DNA of 64,000 bases from Hibiscus mutabilis (Eukaryota; Streptophyta; Magnoliopsida; Malvales; Malvaceae): contig CM033732.1 in assembly GCA_019671005.1 (NCBI GenBank), positions 11,815,932 through 11,879,931 of the forward strand, given 5' to 3'. Both the position numbers and the translations under genes were made by a program. Of this stretch, positions 22,761 through 33,871 are shown in pieces (position 1 is the first letter of the stretch; every line of letters begins with the position of its first letter). The notes under the pieces were generated by a model. It saw nothing but the letters and a program-made list of their open reading frames with translations. It was not told the origin of the DNA and ran no database searches.

Positions 22761-23620
22761 TTTTTGCAACAACTTGGTCAACGGTGCTGTAATACTCGAA
22801 AACCCCTCAACAAAATAGCGATAATAACCAGCCAACCCAAGAAAACTATGCACCTCCGATACATACTTAGGTGGCTTCCAATTGAGAATAGCTTCAATCT
22901 TCTGTGGATCAACACAAATACCCTTCGTAGAAACCACATGACCAAAGAATGTCACTTCGTTTAGCCAAAACTCGCACTTGCTCAACTTAGCGTACAATTG
23001 ATTATCCTTCAACACTTGCAATACTATCCGTAAATGCTGAAAGTGCTCTTCCTCGGTACAGGAGTACACGAGAATATCATCTATGAACACCACCATGAAC
23101 TGATCAAGATACTTATGAAACACTCTATTCATCATGTCCATAAACGCAGCCGGGGCATTTGTCAAACCGAAAGGCATGACCAGAAACTCATAATGCACAT
23201 ACCTCGTACGAAATACAGTTTTATGCACATCCACATCCTTAACCCTCAACTGGTAATACCCCGATCTTAAATCTATCTTGGAAAACACTACCACTCTATG
23301 AAACTGATCTAACAAGTTATCAATCTGAGCTAACGGGTACCTATTCTTTACCGTCAACTTGTTCAACTGACGATAATCAATGCACATACGCATCGTACTA
23401 TCCTTCTTTTTCACAAAGAGAACAGGAGCACCCTACGGAGAAACACTTGGTTGAATGAACCCTTGGTCCAACAACTCCTGAAGCTGTGACTTCAACTCCT
23501 TCAATTCTTTCGGTGCCATCTTATAAGGAGCAATGGACACCGGTGTTGTACCCTCGTATGTCTCAATACGAAACTCCACCTCTCCATCTGGAGGTAAACC
23601 TGGCAACTCCTTGGAAAAAC
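22710..23620 (-). pseudogene. pol: Reverse transcriptase (Tekay-1)
   Basis: ELPGLPPDGEVEFRIE begins the domain, after a frame break near 23610. Then come APVLFVKKKD, CIDYRQLNKLTVKNRYPL, FSKIDLRSGYYQLRV, MPFGLTNAPAAFMDMMN, and the catalytic FIDDILVYS. The thumb and connection follow: CEFWLNEVTFFGHVVS and SFLGLAGYYRYFVEGFS. A TAG just before GAPVLF replaces the usual W. The catalytic DD is intact. Confidence 0.9.
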
Positions 23621-23639
23621 CTCAGAAAATTCGCAAGCA

Positions 23640-24103
23640 ATCCGAATATCCTATACTCGAACACCCTTGGCTTCCGGATTCATAACAATAGCCAAATAAG
23701 CTTGGCAGCCATCAAACATCATCTTCTCCGCTCTAATAGCCAAAACCACATTGGATAGGAACTTAACATTCTCGCCAACCATGAAAACTTCATAGTCTTC
23801 GTCCAACCTCAAGAAAACCCTCTTGGATTCACAATCCATAACTGCTCTGTGCTCACTCAACCAATCCATACCCAAAATGACATCAAAACCATAGAATGGC
23901 AATTCCATCAGATCTGCGGCAAACTCATGACCTTGCACCACCAAAGGACGACAGTGATACAACCTTCTTGTTGTAACTGTCTCCCCAAAAGAACTTGTGA
24001 CCAACATACCAACATCTAAGATCTCAACAGGAACATTCAGCAAAGATGCATGTTCACTCAAGATATATGAATGCGTAGACCCCGAATCAATCAACTATAA
24101 CAA
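23640..24103 (-). pseudogene. pol: Aspartic protease (Tekay-1)
   Basis: The active-site strand LIDSGSTHSYI has an intact DSG triad, followed by LVVQGHEFAADLMEL and the psi-loop FDVILGMDWLSEHRA. It is about 150 residues, the expected length. A TAA/TAG pair just upstream (24095-24120) separates it from gag. Confidence 0.85.
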
Positions 24104-25338
24104 TGACAAGGATTACAAAGTGAAAGTACTTGTGATCATATTCATGCCATTACAACCCTCACGGTGAGCAAAGGTCCGAGTCGGTCCACCACCTTCAGGC
24201 CTCACCGCTGCAGCATGAGCCATACCCCTCTGACCATTCTCGCGTCTCTGAAAATTACCCCTACCACGGCCTCGGCCCTTAGCAGGTGCAGCAACCTGTG
24301 CTGGTACATCTCTCGCAACCCGATGACAATTACGCTTCAAGTGATCAGATGAACCACAAATCTAACAAGCTCCAGTATTACTGCAGTACATACCCGCGTG
24401 GTGCCTACTGGATCGCTCACACTCTGGTGTAACATGAGCTCCCTGAGTACCCTAGCCAACTCCACCACCACGCCTGTGATCTGGATTATGTCTCTTGTCC
24501 CTGAACCTCCTATTCTGCCTCCCAGAATAGCTAGAGTCCGCCACTCTTTTACCCAAGTTCACACCCTCAGCCTGAACTGGTGCACCTAAGGACTGCTCGA
24601 TATCCTTGACCCGATTGACCAACACATTGAAATTAGTGTAATCTGTAGCCAGGAGGTACGTCTTAATATCCTTAACAAGACTATAACAAACCTGTCACAT
24701 CTCTACTAGTAATCTAAAACCAACTCCATGGCATACTAACTCAGTCGGGCAAACTTCACCTCGTATTCAGCGACAGACATGCCTCCCTGAGATAGCGACA
24801 TAAACTCGTGCTTTTTAATATCCAAATACTAGGTACCATGATACTTCCTCTTGAAAGCTCTCCGAAAAAACTCCCAAGTAACGGTCGCCTCAAGAACGCC
24901 AGTAATTATGGTCACCCACCAATAATATGCACCCCCTGCAGCAGCTCTCCTCGTTACACCCAACTTGCGCTTCTCATTACACCCCATCTGATTCATGATG
25001 CGAACCGTCTTTTCCAACCAACCTTCGGCTGCCTGAAGGCTCAAACCTTGAAACACCTCACCTCTCAAACTCCTCAAACGCTCCAAGGGTAAAACTTGAT
25101 TTGCCACCACAGCGGGTGCCAGTGCCTGGACCTGCACTCCAGCCATCGCTGCCTGAAAAACTCCCGTTATCGCTTGAACTAACAGAGTCAAATCACCATA
25201 TATTAGCACTTGGTGAACTTGGGGTGCTTCACCGGCCCCAACGTCTACTGGAGGAACCACTGGAGGAGGATGAGGTAAAACATGAGGGAGATTCTCTTCT
25301 GTCTCATTATTCTACCCAACTCCGGCAATATTAACCAT
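24104..25338 (-). pseudogene. gag: gag of Tekay-1
   Basis: ATG at 25338-25336 (MVNIAGVG), followed by a TAG at codon 9. The core includes WLEKTVRIMNQMGCNEKRK, GGAYYWWVTI, FFRRAFKRKYHGT, a TAG at 24829, then MSLSQGGMSVAEYEVKFARL. A zinc knuckle near 24320-24365 reads C-stop-I-C-GSSD-H-LKRN-C, so a stop sits inside it. A basic, glycine-rich tail follows (KGRGRGRGNFQRRENGQR). Its family is chromoviral Gag, which packages RNA. Confidence 0.8.
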
Positions 25339-25578
25339 AGATCAGTCTCACGTCGAACCATGCTAACAAAAGTATCAAAACACATAAGAGTTAGGCTAGC
25401 GTCAGGCAAAGGATCCAAGTAACTTTAAAACACATTTAAAATCCTAGATAATAGGCAATGTGTTCCCAAACATACCCTAACAGAACATTAAACAAACACT
25501 GAACATATACAAAATCACCCTGCAGTTCAAACAACATCAGCTAATCAAACAACAACATCCCAACTTTTCACAAACCTG

Positions 25579-25590
25579 GCTCTGATACCA
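25579..25590 (-). other. Primer-binding site of Tekay-1, initiator tRNA-Met
   Basis: Reads TGGTATCAGAGC on the minus strand, five bases inside the LTR that starts at 25596. Confidence 0.85.
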
Positions 25591-25595
25591 ACAAA

Positions 25596-26441
25596 TGTAA
25601 CCTCCTCGACCCAGCCTAGTCTCAAGACCGGTCCGAGCAAGCTACATTAGGTTTACCGAAGTAAACCAGGAAGATTAAACCTAAAACACGTCCATTTTTT
25701 TCTTTTATCTTGCCTAGATGCATTAATGCTTTCCTACATGATCATACTGTTCATAGGTGAGCACTCATCTCAATCGGGCATCGTAACGACATTCAATTGG
25801 CCACAACGCGAATTAAGGACTAAAATTTAATTTCAGCAATATAAAAAGGCTTTTCCAATTTTTAAGTTTCCAACCTTTAATTAAGTTCAATTCATGCTTA
25901 TATGTAAAAAATCAGCTTCAGACGATCATCCATGCTCTTATAATTGACAAAACAAGATTCAAGGACTAAAACGAAAGAAAATAGAATTGCCTTCCAGGAC
26001 ATTAATTGAAACAACGGTATCCGTATCCATACGCTGAGTCCCGTATCGATACGATTGTGAACACATCATTTCGATACGGTGAGACTTGTTCCGGTGCGCT
26101 ATTTCGAGTATAAAATACTGTTTTAAATTATTTCACACCGTACCGATACGGTCCCTTGGTGTTTTGGTACGCGGCTTCTTCTCCAAAAAGTGTAATTCCA
26201 TTAGCCTTAGGTGTATCGAAACGCCTCTGCCTGTACCGATACGGTGAGACCCTCGTGTATCGGTACGTCTGGGCTTGTAATGTCAGAATTAGCTGGTTTT
26301 TCACATAATTCTAGATGCAATTAGCCCCTATCAACTTTCAAACATGCATATCAACACTTGAATATACATAATCTAGCATTTATACCTAGGTTAGACAAAC
26401 AAAACAACATCATGCTTCCAAAGGACCACTCTAGAGGCATG
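25596..26441 (-). repeat. 5' LTR of Tekay-1, outer part left of the Athila insert
   Basis: Matches 17178-18050. It ends in gcatg (26437-26441), the target duplication of the Athila element. Confidence 0.85.
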
Positions 26442-27985
26442 TGTTGCGTGTGATAAGTGCTACGCAATTGTGCAAGTATACACGTCGCAAGTAATAAAGT
26501 GATATGAGTATCGAGTATCATCTCCACAAGGATTGGTTTGGGCCACTTTGCTTAAGTTACTGCATTGTGAAAAGTAAAAACACAATTGATAATAGGAGTT
26601 CTAATTAACGAGTAAACTAAGAGCAATAAACTAAAAGAATAGATGAAATCAAAAGAGAGAATAGACAAGGTTATCGTGAGTTGAGGTGTGATAGCCGATT
26701 GGATCGTCTTGGTAAAAGAGTGCAAGGGCAACTCGGTTGCCGTGGCAACTTGCACAGCGGGGTTGCCTTGGCAACTAATCGATGGTTGCCTGGGCGACTA
26801 GCTGGGCAACTACTTGGGCATATGGGCAGCAGCTTCAAGGTTCGGCAGAGCGTTCTTCAATGGTTTCTTCTTATCCCTAAGTCGAAACTCTAGCTATTTG
26901 TGCATGCCTTGATAATACATCCCTGCGTGAATCAAGGGTGAACAACAACCAATCTTGCGCTCCTCTTAGCCGTTGAAATCCTTAACTTATTCCTAAGCCG
27001 GATTGATCTTCACCATCAATAGATTGAATAAAGACCATACTCATTCGTTTCTTGAATCTAACTCTCCCGATATTAGATAAATAGATGAAGTTACGAGATC
27101 CTCTCCCAATTCACTCGCAAACAAGAATAAAAGCCAAGAATGAGTAAACCTTGAATAGAAAAGTGCAAACTCTTATTACCTAAACAAAATCCAATTGTTT
27201 CTCACAACAACAAAACACAATAACCCCAACCAATCAAGTTAGTTCATGGTTGGGTTCAAAAGATATACAAAGAATAATCCCCAAACCATGAATCTAATGG
27301 AAGCAAAGAAGAAGAAATCGAACTCTCTCCTCCTTGCTCTCTTGTTGAAATTTCTCTCTTCTTTCCCTTTGGAGTTGTCGAAATTTTCCCTCTTCTTGCT
27401 CTCCTCCAAGTTGACGATATGACCTCTTATTTATAGGGCTAGGTCAAAGTCCTTCTTTGAGCAGGAAGTTAAGTTGGAATTAAATTATCTTTAAAGAATA
27501 TAATTCTTTATTATAATTATATTCCTACTAGAACTTCTCCTATCTTCTTGGAATTTAATTCTTCTTTAATCTCTTCATGGAAATCAAATTACTTTGGGAT
27601 TTAGCTTTGCTCCACGTCATCTTGGGCTTGTCTAGTCATCAATTTTGACTACCATATCACATTATTCTTTGTCGACAATTGCCCTGGCAACTGGCTCGGC
27701 GTCTCCTTCATGCATTGCCCTGGCAACTAGCTCGGCGTCTCCTTCATGCATTGCCCTGGAAACTAGCTCTAGCCTTGTTTAGGCAAGTGATTCTGCACAC
27801 ACACAAAAACACACCAAAGTAGCATATTTTTTCACAAAAATCACCAAGTTATGTAATCAAGCTCAACGATGGAAAGAAATATGAATTAATGCATGAATAA
27901 CTAATTATGCAACTAATATGAGCTTAAGTCTAACAATAATATGAGTAAAAAGGGTAAGAAAAATAGTACTTTTGAACACTTATCA
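26442..27985 (-). repeat. 3' LTR of Athila-1
   Basis: 1,544 bp, TGTTGCGTGTGATAAGTGC to GAACACTTATCA. A TATA motif (CCTATAAATAAG on the minus strand, about 27427-27438) fits transcription in element orientation. It contains GTTGCC..GGCAAC palindromes at 26730-26820 and a 38-bp tandem repeat near 27668-27780. Confidence 0.85.
27668..27780. repeat. LTR tandem repeat, 3 units of about 38 bp
   Basis: Units start ATTGCCCTGGCAACT and contain GCTCGGCGTCTCCTTCATGC. The 3rd unit is truncated. The right LTR of Athila-1 (33565-33660) has three. Athila-2 has two in one LTR (44027-44090) and three diverged in the other (54189-54290). Confidence 0.75.
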
Positions 27986-27999
27986 TGCCCCCAAACTCG
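27986..27999 (-). other. Polypurine tract of Athila-1
   Basis: CGAGTTTGGGGGCA on the minus strand, directly next to the LTR end. A near-copy lies inside at about 28670-28685. Confidence 0.7.
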
Positions 28000-29178
28000 A
28001 ACTATTGCTTGTCCTCAAGCAATGCAAACTAACAATTACCTGCCAAGACTTTAATCATCAAAGACATGCTTCAAACTTGAATTCAAACCTCGGAACCGTT
28101 GCACAAAGTATGACCACCTTTTAATTTTTCGGATAGCACAAAAATTACCCGGAACCAAACTATAATGCTCGTGACAATGTGTGTGCGTAGTTGTGTACAA
28201 GTTGATTTTCAAGATTCTATCTGAACAATAGGCTTTTATTAATTTAATTTATTTTTATTTTCACTAGAGCCAATTTCGGGCACCTCTAGCAAAGTAAGCA
28301 ATTTCTCATTTTATTTTAGTTGACTAGAGCCAATTTCGGGCACCTCTAGCAAGAATTTAACTTTTAATTTTCAATTTTAAATTTACCCAAATTTTAAGCA
28401 ACCTAAGTTCACTAAGTTTCTTTCAATCAACAAGCCACAACCGTGTAAAAGAAAAAAAATTCAGGATCATAGTAAAATTCTAAGTTCTTTTCATGCAATC
28501 CTAAAATTAAAGGTTCTGTCAATTAAGTGCAGTGGAAAAAATTCATCATTGGATATTCAACAAGTCTTAAGCAATTAAATCCAATTAAAGGCATGGCAAG
28601 TAACATATGCAACCTATATGTGATTGCTAACGATGAATGCAACTAAACATGAAGCTAACTAGAAACCAACACCCCCCAAACTCGAGAGAAACATTGTCCT
28701 CAATGCATGTAAGAGTGAAACAAAATTTAAAAGAAACTAAATGAAATGATTTAGTCAGAGAGGTTGTCACCTCGAGTGATAAGTTTCCTTCGTGACGTTT
28801 GCTTGATTCATTTTTCAATCGGTGGTTGAATGCTGGTACCGCGTGAATAGTATTGCTTTGATTTGATCCATGTTTGCCGGTGCAGGTTCACTTGCATGGG
28901 CATCAGTAGTTGCCGAAGCCATTGTTGTTGCATGGGTATCGCCAGTTTCTGTTGTGGTTGCTGTGGCAAGTAGTCGGCAGTAAATTTCCTTAGCATGGTG
29001 GTTGTGAGTCTTGTTGTGGAAAAGAAAAGCTGGAAACTAAAGATAATGAAGAAAAATAAAATATATCCTAAAAAATAAAGAGAAAAAAATAACCGAAAAT
29101 AATAGAACAAAATAGTTCAAAAAATAAAAATAAAAAGAAAAAGAAAAAGAAAAAGAAAATATCAAAATGAGAGCATGC
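28000..29178. other. Non-coding 3' part of Athila-1
   Basis: No ORF with family similarity, and the 3' ORF of the sibling copy is missing. It holds two hairpin repeats (28262-28292 and 28321-28351: CTAGAGCC, then TTTCGGGCACCTCTAGC), a second purine tract near 28670, GTTGCC-type motifs at 28880-28980, and an A-rich run at 29040-29160. Confidence 0.55.
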
Positions 29179-29427
29179 TCATGCATCTCCTAAGGTCTCA
29201 ACTTCTTTGTTACGTTCTACATGGGCACCGTTGTAGTACTTCAATCTCTGTCCGTTAACTTTGAATTCATGTTCGTCGGTAATGGACTTGATTATCACGG
29301 CACTATGGGAGAATGGTTTGACAACTTTGAATGGTCCCAATCGTCTTGATTTTAGCTTTCCCAGGAAAAGTATTAGCCGAGAATTGAATAAGAGAACTAG
29401 TTGCCCTGGCATGAATTGTCGCGGCAA
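29179..29427 (-). pseudogene. pol: Integrase C-terminal domain (Athila-1)
   Basis: GQLVLLFNSRLILFLGKLKS, RRLGPFKVVKPFSHSAVII, HEFKVNGQRLKYYNG: the GPF-type end of Athila integrases. It is an open frame of 82 codons, and the catalytic core expected upstream is deleted. Confidence 0.8.
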
Positions 29428-29547
29428 TAGTTTCTTGTCGTGCCATTGCTTTGCTTTCTCCTTGTAGATTTGTGCATTGTTATAGGCGAGTGCACGAAAT
29501 TATTCTATCTCGTTGAGGTACAACAAACGCTTTTGTTCGACACTTTC

Positions 29548-30300
29548 CTAATCCATATTCACGGTCTTGATTGCCCATTCGTTTGTAGGTGATATTGCCC
29601 GTCCTCTGGCAACGATCAGATTGCTTGTAAAACTCTTGGGCATCTTTGTACAGTGTTGGCCAATACAAACTAGATTGAAAAACTTTGGCCGCGGTACGAG
29701 TTCCTCCAGAATGTCCTCTATAGGGTGAAGAATGGCATTGTCAGAGTACATTCTGTTGCTCCTCTTCAGGGACACATCGGCGTATAACCTGATCTGCACA
29801 TTGTTTAAACAAAAGAGGCTCGTCCCAAAAATAATGCTTAGCATCATGGCGGAACCGCTTCTTCCTTTGGTGAGTAAGGCCATAAGGTAAAATACCACAA
29901 ACAAGGAAATTAACTAAATCCGCGTACCAGGGTATTGCCGAGGCATGTGCTGTCGTGGCGGCTGCTCCCAAGATTACCGAGTTGTGTGTGTCTAGAGTTT
30001 TCGAGGCATATGCGTCCATGGTTGCCGAGGCGTACGAATTAGTGGTTGTCGTGGCATCAAGGGTTGCCGAGGCATGTGCATCCATGGTTGCCAAGGCGTT
30101 AGGGGTTGCCGAGGCGTGCGTGTCCATGATTGCCGAGGCGTGCATATTAGGAGCTGCTGAGGTGTCGAGGGTTGCCGAGGCGTGCACGTCTATGGTTGCC
30201 GAGGCGTCAAGGGTTGCCGAGGCGTGCACATCTATGGTTGCTGAGGCAACTAAAAGTTATTCATCCGGGAATGCATCACATATCTCTAAATTTGCATCCT
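29548..30300 (-). pseudogene. pol: Integrase zinc finger with in-frame ASAT repeat (Athila-1)
   Basis: On the minus strand, a repeat of ASAT/ASATLD/ASATMDAH peptides (about 29940-30246) leads into IPWYADLVNFLVCGILPYGL, HDAKHYFWDEPLLFKQCADQ and VIRRCVPEEEQQNVL. It then continues YWPTLYKDAQEFYKQSDRC. This is the HHCC-type N-terminal domain of Athila integrase. The frame then shifts and the D,D,E core is absent, so it is dead. Confidence 0.8.
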
Positions 30301-31197
30301 CCAACCTGTGAGTTGGCCTAGGGCTGCTCCTACCACGAAATCACTTGCATCACACATAAGCTCAAAAGGTGGCGTCCAATCTGGTGGAACGACAATGGGT
30401 GCTGAGGTAAGCTTTTCCTTTAGGATTTCGAATGCTTGGGCACAATAATCATCAAAATTGAAGACTTTATCTTGGTGGGGGTAGTCTCTCGATCACGTCC
30501 ACCTTAGCTTTGTCTACTTCAATTCCCTTAGATGAAATCTTGTTGCCGAGCACTATTCCTTCATCTACCATAAGATGGCACTTCTCCCAATTAAGGACTA
30601 AATCGGTTTCTTCACATCTTGCCAACATATTCTCTAAATTGTCGAGGCAACTGTTGAAGTCACTGCCAAAAACGGAAAAATCATCCATGAAGGTCTCAAG
30701 GAAGTCTTCGACCATGTCTGAAAAGAGTGTCATCATGCATCTTCTAATGTTAGTGCATATCTGAGAAAACTTGAGGATGGTCATTTTTGATACTTCTTAT
30801 AGTCCATCCACACCCTCCATCGGGTGACAATATTGCCCAAAAAGAGTTTGGCCAATGTGCTTGCCACTACTCCCTTTTGCGTTACCATGGTGGAGGTGTC
30901 TTTCTTCTTTGTTCGCTTGTAGTCCATGTATACTCTCCACCTTGCTACTATTCCTGAAGGCATAAATATATTAATAGGAAAAATTATATCCATTCTCAAC
31001 CATTCAATTACCTCACTCTTGTCGACTTCTATCATGGTTGGATGTAGCCTTTGTTGTCGTGGCAATTGCTGCTCAAGCCAATTGTCGTGGCAATCAGTTG
31101 CCAAAATTTGCTGTAAGTCAAGGGAAGAACCAATTTTCTGAAAAGCTTTACGAATCCAAACACCGTTTTCTTTTGGCCTCTCAAACATCTCCATCAA
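30301..31197 (-). pseudogene. pol: Reverse transcriptase and RNase H fragments (Athila-1)
   Basis: The segment 30784-30467 holds the catalytic FMDDFSVFGSDFNSCLDN, then LVLNWEKCHLMVDEGIVLG and VDVIERLPPP. An RNase H scrap with CDASDFVVGAALGQ is near 30310-30350. Upstream, 31197-30781 shows degraded fingers (VIEWLRMDIIFPINIF, RWRVYMDYK twice). Compared with the sibling copy, about 110 bp and 310 bp are missing between motifs. Confidence 0.75.
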
Positions 31198-32216
31198 TAG
31201 AGATTTTGATTGGCTTCAAATCTACCAACCTCGGTTCCTCAAGACATACTTGCAATGGACAATGTGAGTTTTTAAAGAATTCAAAAGGTTCAACTATTAC
31301 CTGCTCATATTCTATTGGCAAAGTATTATCATCTCGTTGATCTTGCATGTGGTCGTGTAATTGCCGTGGCAATTGTAGATGAGAGCAATCTACATATTCT
31401 TGCTTCAACATCAACGTTGTAACCTTCTGGACATCAGGTTCCTCAGAATTTGTTGTAGTATTGTTGTTCTCAGCTTCACTGAGTGTTGTCACCGCATTGC
31501 TCGCTGCTCGTGCTCCTCAATCATTGCGAGGCAATTTGTTGTTCAGCTCATCATGTGTTGGGCAGTCTCTTTCATTGGCATCCTCTTGACTTTGAGGTTC
31601 TAGTTGTTCCCCACACATCGAGAGCTTTCTTTGCATTGCTCCTTATCCTCTTGCCTTGGGACGTCGGTATCCCTAGGAATGAATTGTTGGTGCATGTTAT
31701 CCATGACATATGTGGTCCCCCAATTGATCTTCCGAATCCCCTAAGGTTGCATCCCACCGAGCTATCCTCGTATCCATAGATTTTGGTATCTCTCGAATCT
31801 CTTCAATTGATCCGTCAAGTCTAGCCAAGGAAGCTAGTAACGTTTCCTCCAAGGAATTGGAATGCTCTTGAAAATGACAACATTGCCATGGCATATCTGT
31901 TGTTTGAAAAAATTGTTATGGTAAAAAAATTTGAGCTTTTTTAACCATACCATGAAGAATTTTGCTGCTGGTTCCCTCTATGGTCCTCCATGTAGTTATA
32001 TGCACCGAAAATGTGAGGGCAATTTTCAAACACATGATGTTCTCCACACATAGCACAAGATTTTTCCACGGTATAAGTTCTTTGGGCTTTTCTCGGTTGG
32101 TATAGGTAATCATCAAAAGGTGCAAGAAACTCTTGATTGGATTGATTCATATCTTCCAACATCATCTCTCAAATAGATTGGCTTTTATTTCCCGACATGT
32201 TGATGTTCCTTAACTA
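31181..32216 (-). pseudogene. gag: gag C-terminal remnant (Athila-1)
   Basis: 32165-31916 reads VEKSCAMCGEHHVFENCPHI, a CX2C..H..C knuckle, then the linker NQQQNSSWYG. In another frame, 31894-31697 holds a coiled piece (SLARLDGSIEEIREIPKS). The Gag core of the sibling (RAKAWL region) is missing. 31492-31181 appears to be the linker toward RT (VIVEPFEFFKNSHCPLQV). Confidence 0.65.
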
Positions 32217-32316
32217 GTAGCGCACCTAATTTTTTTTTGATAAAACAAACAAAAAGAAAAGTTAGTAAAACTAATAGAAAAAAATACAATAACAAAAACA
32301 ACTAACACCAATTGCC

Positions 32317-32336
32317 AATCCCCGGCAACGGCACCA
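32317..32336 (-). other. Primer-binding site of Athila-1, tRNA-Asp
   Basis: The plus strand reads AATCCCCGGCAACGGCACCA, one mismatch (A for G) from the 3' end of plant tRNA-Asp(GTC) with CCA. It lies six bases from the LTR at 32343. This primer is typical of Athila. Confidence 0.85.
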
Positions 32337-32342
32337 AAAACT

Positions 32343-33871
32343 TGTTGCGTGTGATAAGTGCTACGCAATTGTGCAAGTATACACGTCGCAAGTAATAAAG
32401 TGATAAAAGATATCGTCTCCACGAGGATTGGTTTGCCCACTTTGAATCTAGTCTTTGCACTATGAAAAGTAAAAATACAATTGATAATATGAGTTTTAAT
32501 TAACGAGTAAACTAAGAGCAATAAACTAAAAGAATAGATGAAATCAAAAGAGAGAATAATCAAGGTTATCGTGAGTTGAGGTGTGATAGCCGATTGGATC
32601 GTCTTGGTAAAAGAGTGCAAGGGCAACTTGCATAGCGGGGTTGCCTTGGCAACTAATCGATGGTTGCCTGGGCGACTAGCTGGGCAACTACTTAGGCATA
32701 TGGGTAGCAGCTTCAAGGTTCGGCAGAGCGTTCTTCAATGGTTTCTTCTTATCCCTAAGTTGAAACTCTAGCTACTTGTGCATGCCTTGATAATACATCC
32801 CTGCGTGAATCAAGGGTGAACAACAACCAATCTTGCTCTCCTCTTAGCCGTTGAAATCCTTAACTTATTCCTAAGCCGGATTAATCTTCACCATCAATAG
32901 ATTGAATAAAGACCATACTCATTCGTTTCTTGAATCTAACTCTCCCGATATTAGATAAATAGATGAAATCACTAGATCCTCTCCCAATTCACTGCAAACA
33001 AGAATAAAAACCAAGAATGAATAAACCTTGAATAGAAAAGTGCAAACTCTTATTACCTAAAAACAAAATCCAATTGTTTCTCACAACAACAAAACACAAT
33101 AACCCCAACCAAAATAGATTTAGTTCATGGTTGGGTTCAAAATATATACAAAGAATAATCCCCAAACCATGAATCTAATGGAAGCAAAGAAGAAAAAGAA
33201 GAAATCGAACTCTCTCCTCCTTGCTCTCTTATCAAAATTTCTCTCTTCTTTCTCTTTGGAGTTGTCGAAATTTTCCCTCCTCTTGCTCTCCTCCAAGTTG
33301 ACGATATGACCTCTTATTTATAGGGCTAGGTCAAAGTCCTTCTTTGAGGAGGAAGTTAAGTTGGAACTAAATTATCTTTAAAGAATATAATTCTTTATTA
33401 TAATTATATTCCTACTAGAACTTCTCCTATCTTCTTGGAATTTAATTCTTCTTTAATCTCTTCATGGAAATCAAATTCCTTTGGGATTTAGCTTTGCTCC
33501 ACGTCATCTTGGGCTTGTCTAGTCATCAATTTTGACTACCATATCACATTATTCTTTGTCGACAATTGCCCTGGCAACTGGCTCGGCGTCTCCTTCATGC
33601 ATTGCCCTGGCAACTAGCTCGGCGTCTCCTTCATGCATTGCCCTGGCAACTAGCTCTAGCCTTGTTTAGGCAAGTGATTCTGCACACACACAAAAACACA
33701 CCAAAGCAGCATCTTTTTCCACAAAAATCACCAAGTTATGTAATCAAGCTCAACGGTGGAAAAAACATGAATTAATGCATGAATAACTAATTATGCAACT
33801 AATATGAGCTTAAGTCTAACAATAATATGAGTAAAAAGGGTAAGAAAAATAGTACTTTTGAACACTTATCA
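32343..33871 (-). repeat. 5' LTR of Athila-1
   Basis: 1,529 bp, near-identical to 26442-27985. TATA on the minus strand at about 33312-33323 (CCTATAAATAAG). Confidence 0.85.

Larger units (their letters stand above)
26442..33871 (-). mobile_element. Athila-like element, internally deleted (Athila-1)
   Basis: LTRs are 26442-27985 and 32343-33871. The target duplication gcatg is perfect (26437-26441 and 33872-33876), and the Tekay LTR reads through on both sides. The primer site complements tRNA-Asp. Remnants of gag, RT, integrase zinc finger and integrase C-terminus lie on the minus strand. Several internal parts present in the sibling at 42834-54498 are missing. The LTRs differ little, so the insertion is fairly young even though the coding region is destroyed. 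Confidence 0.88.

Noticed and set aside
32317..32336. tRNA-Asp 3' end sequence (also 52945-52964)
   Set aside because: Only the last 20 bases match a tRNA. No cloverleaf is upstream. It is a primer-binding site.
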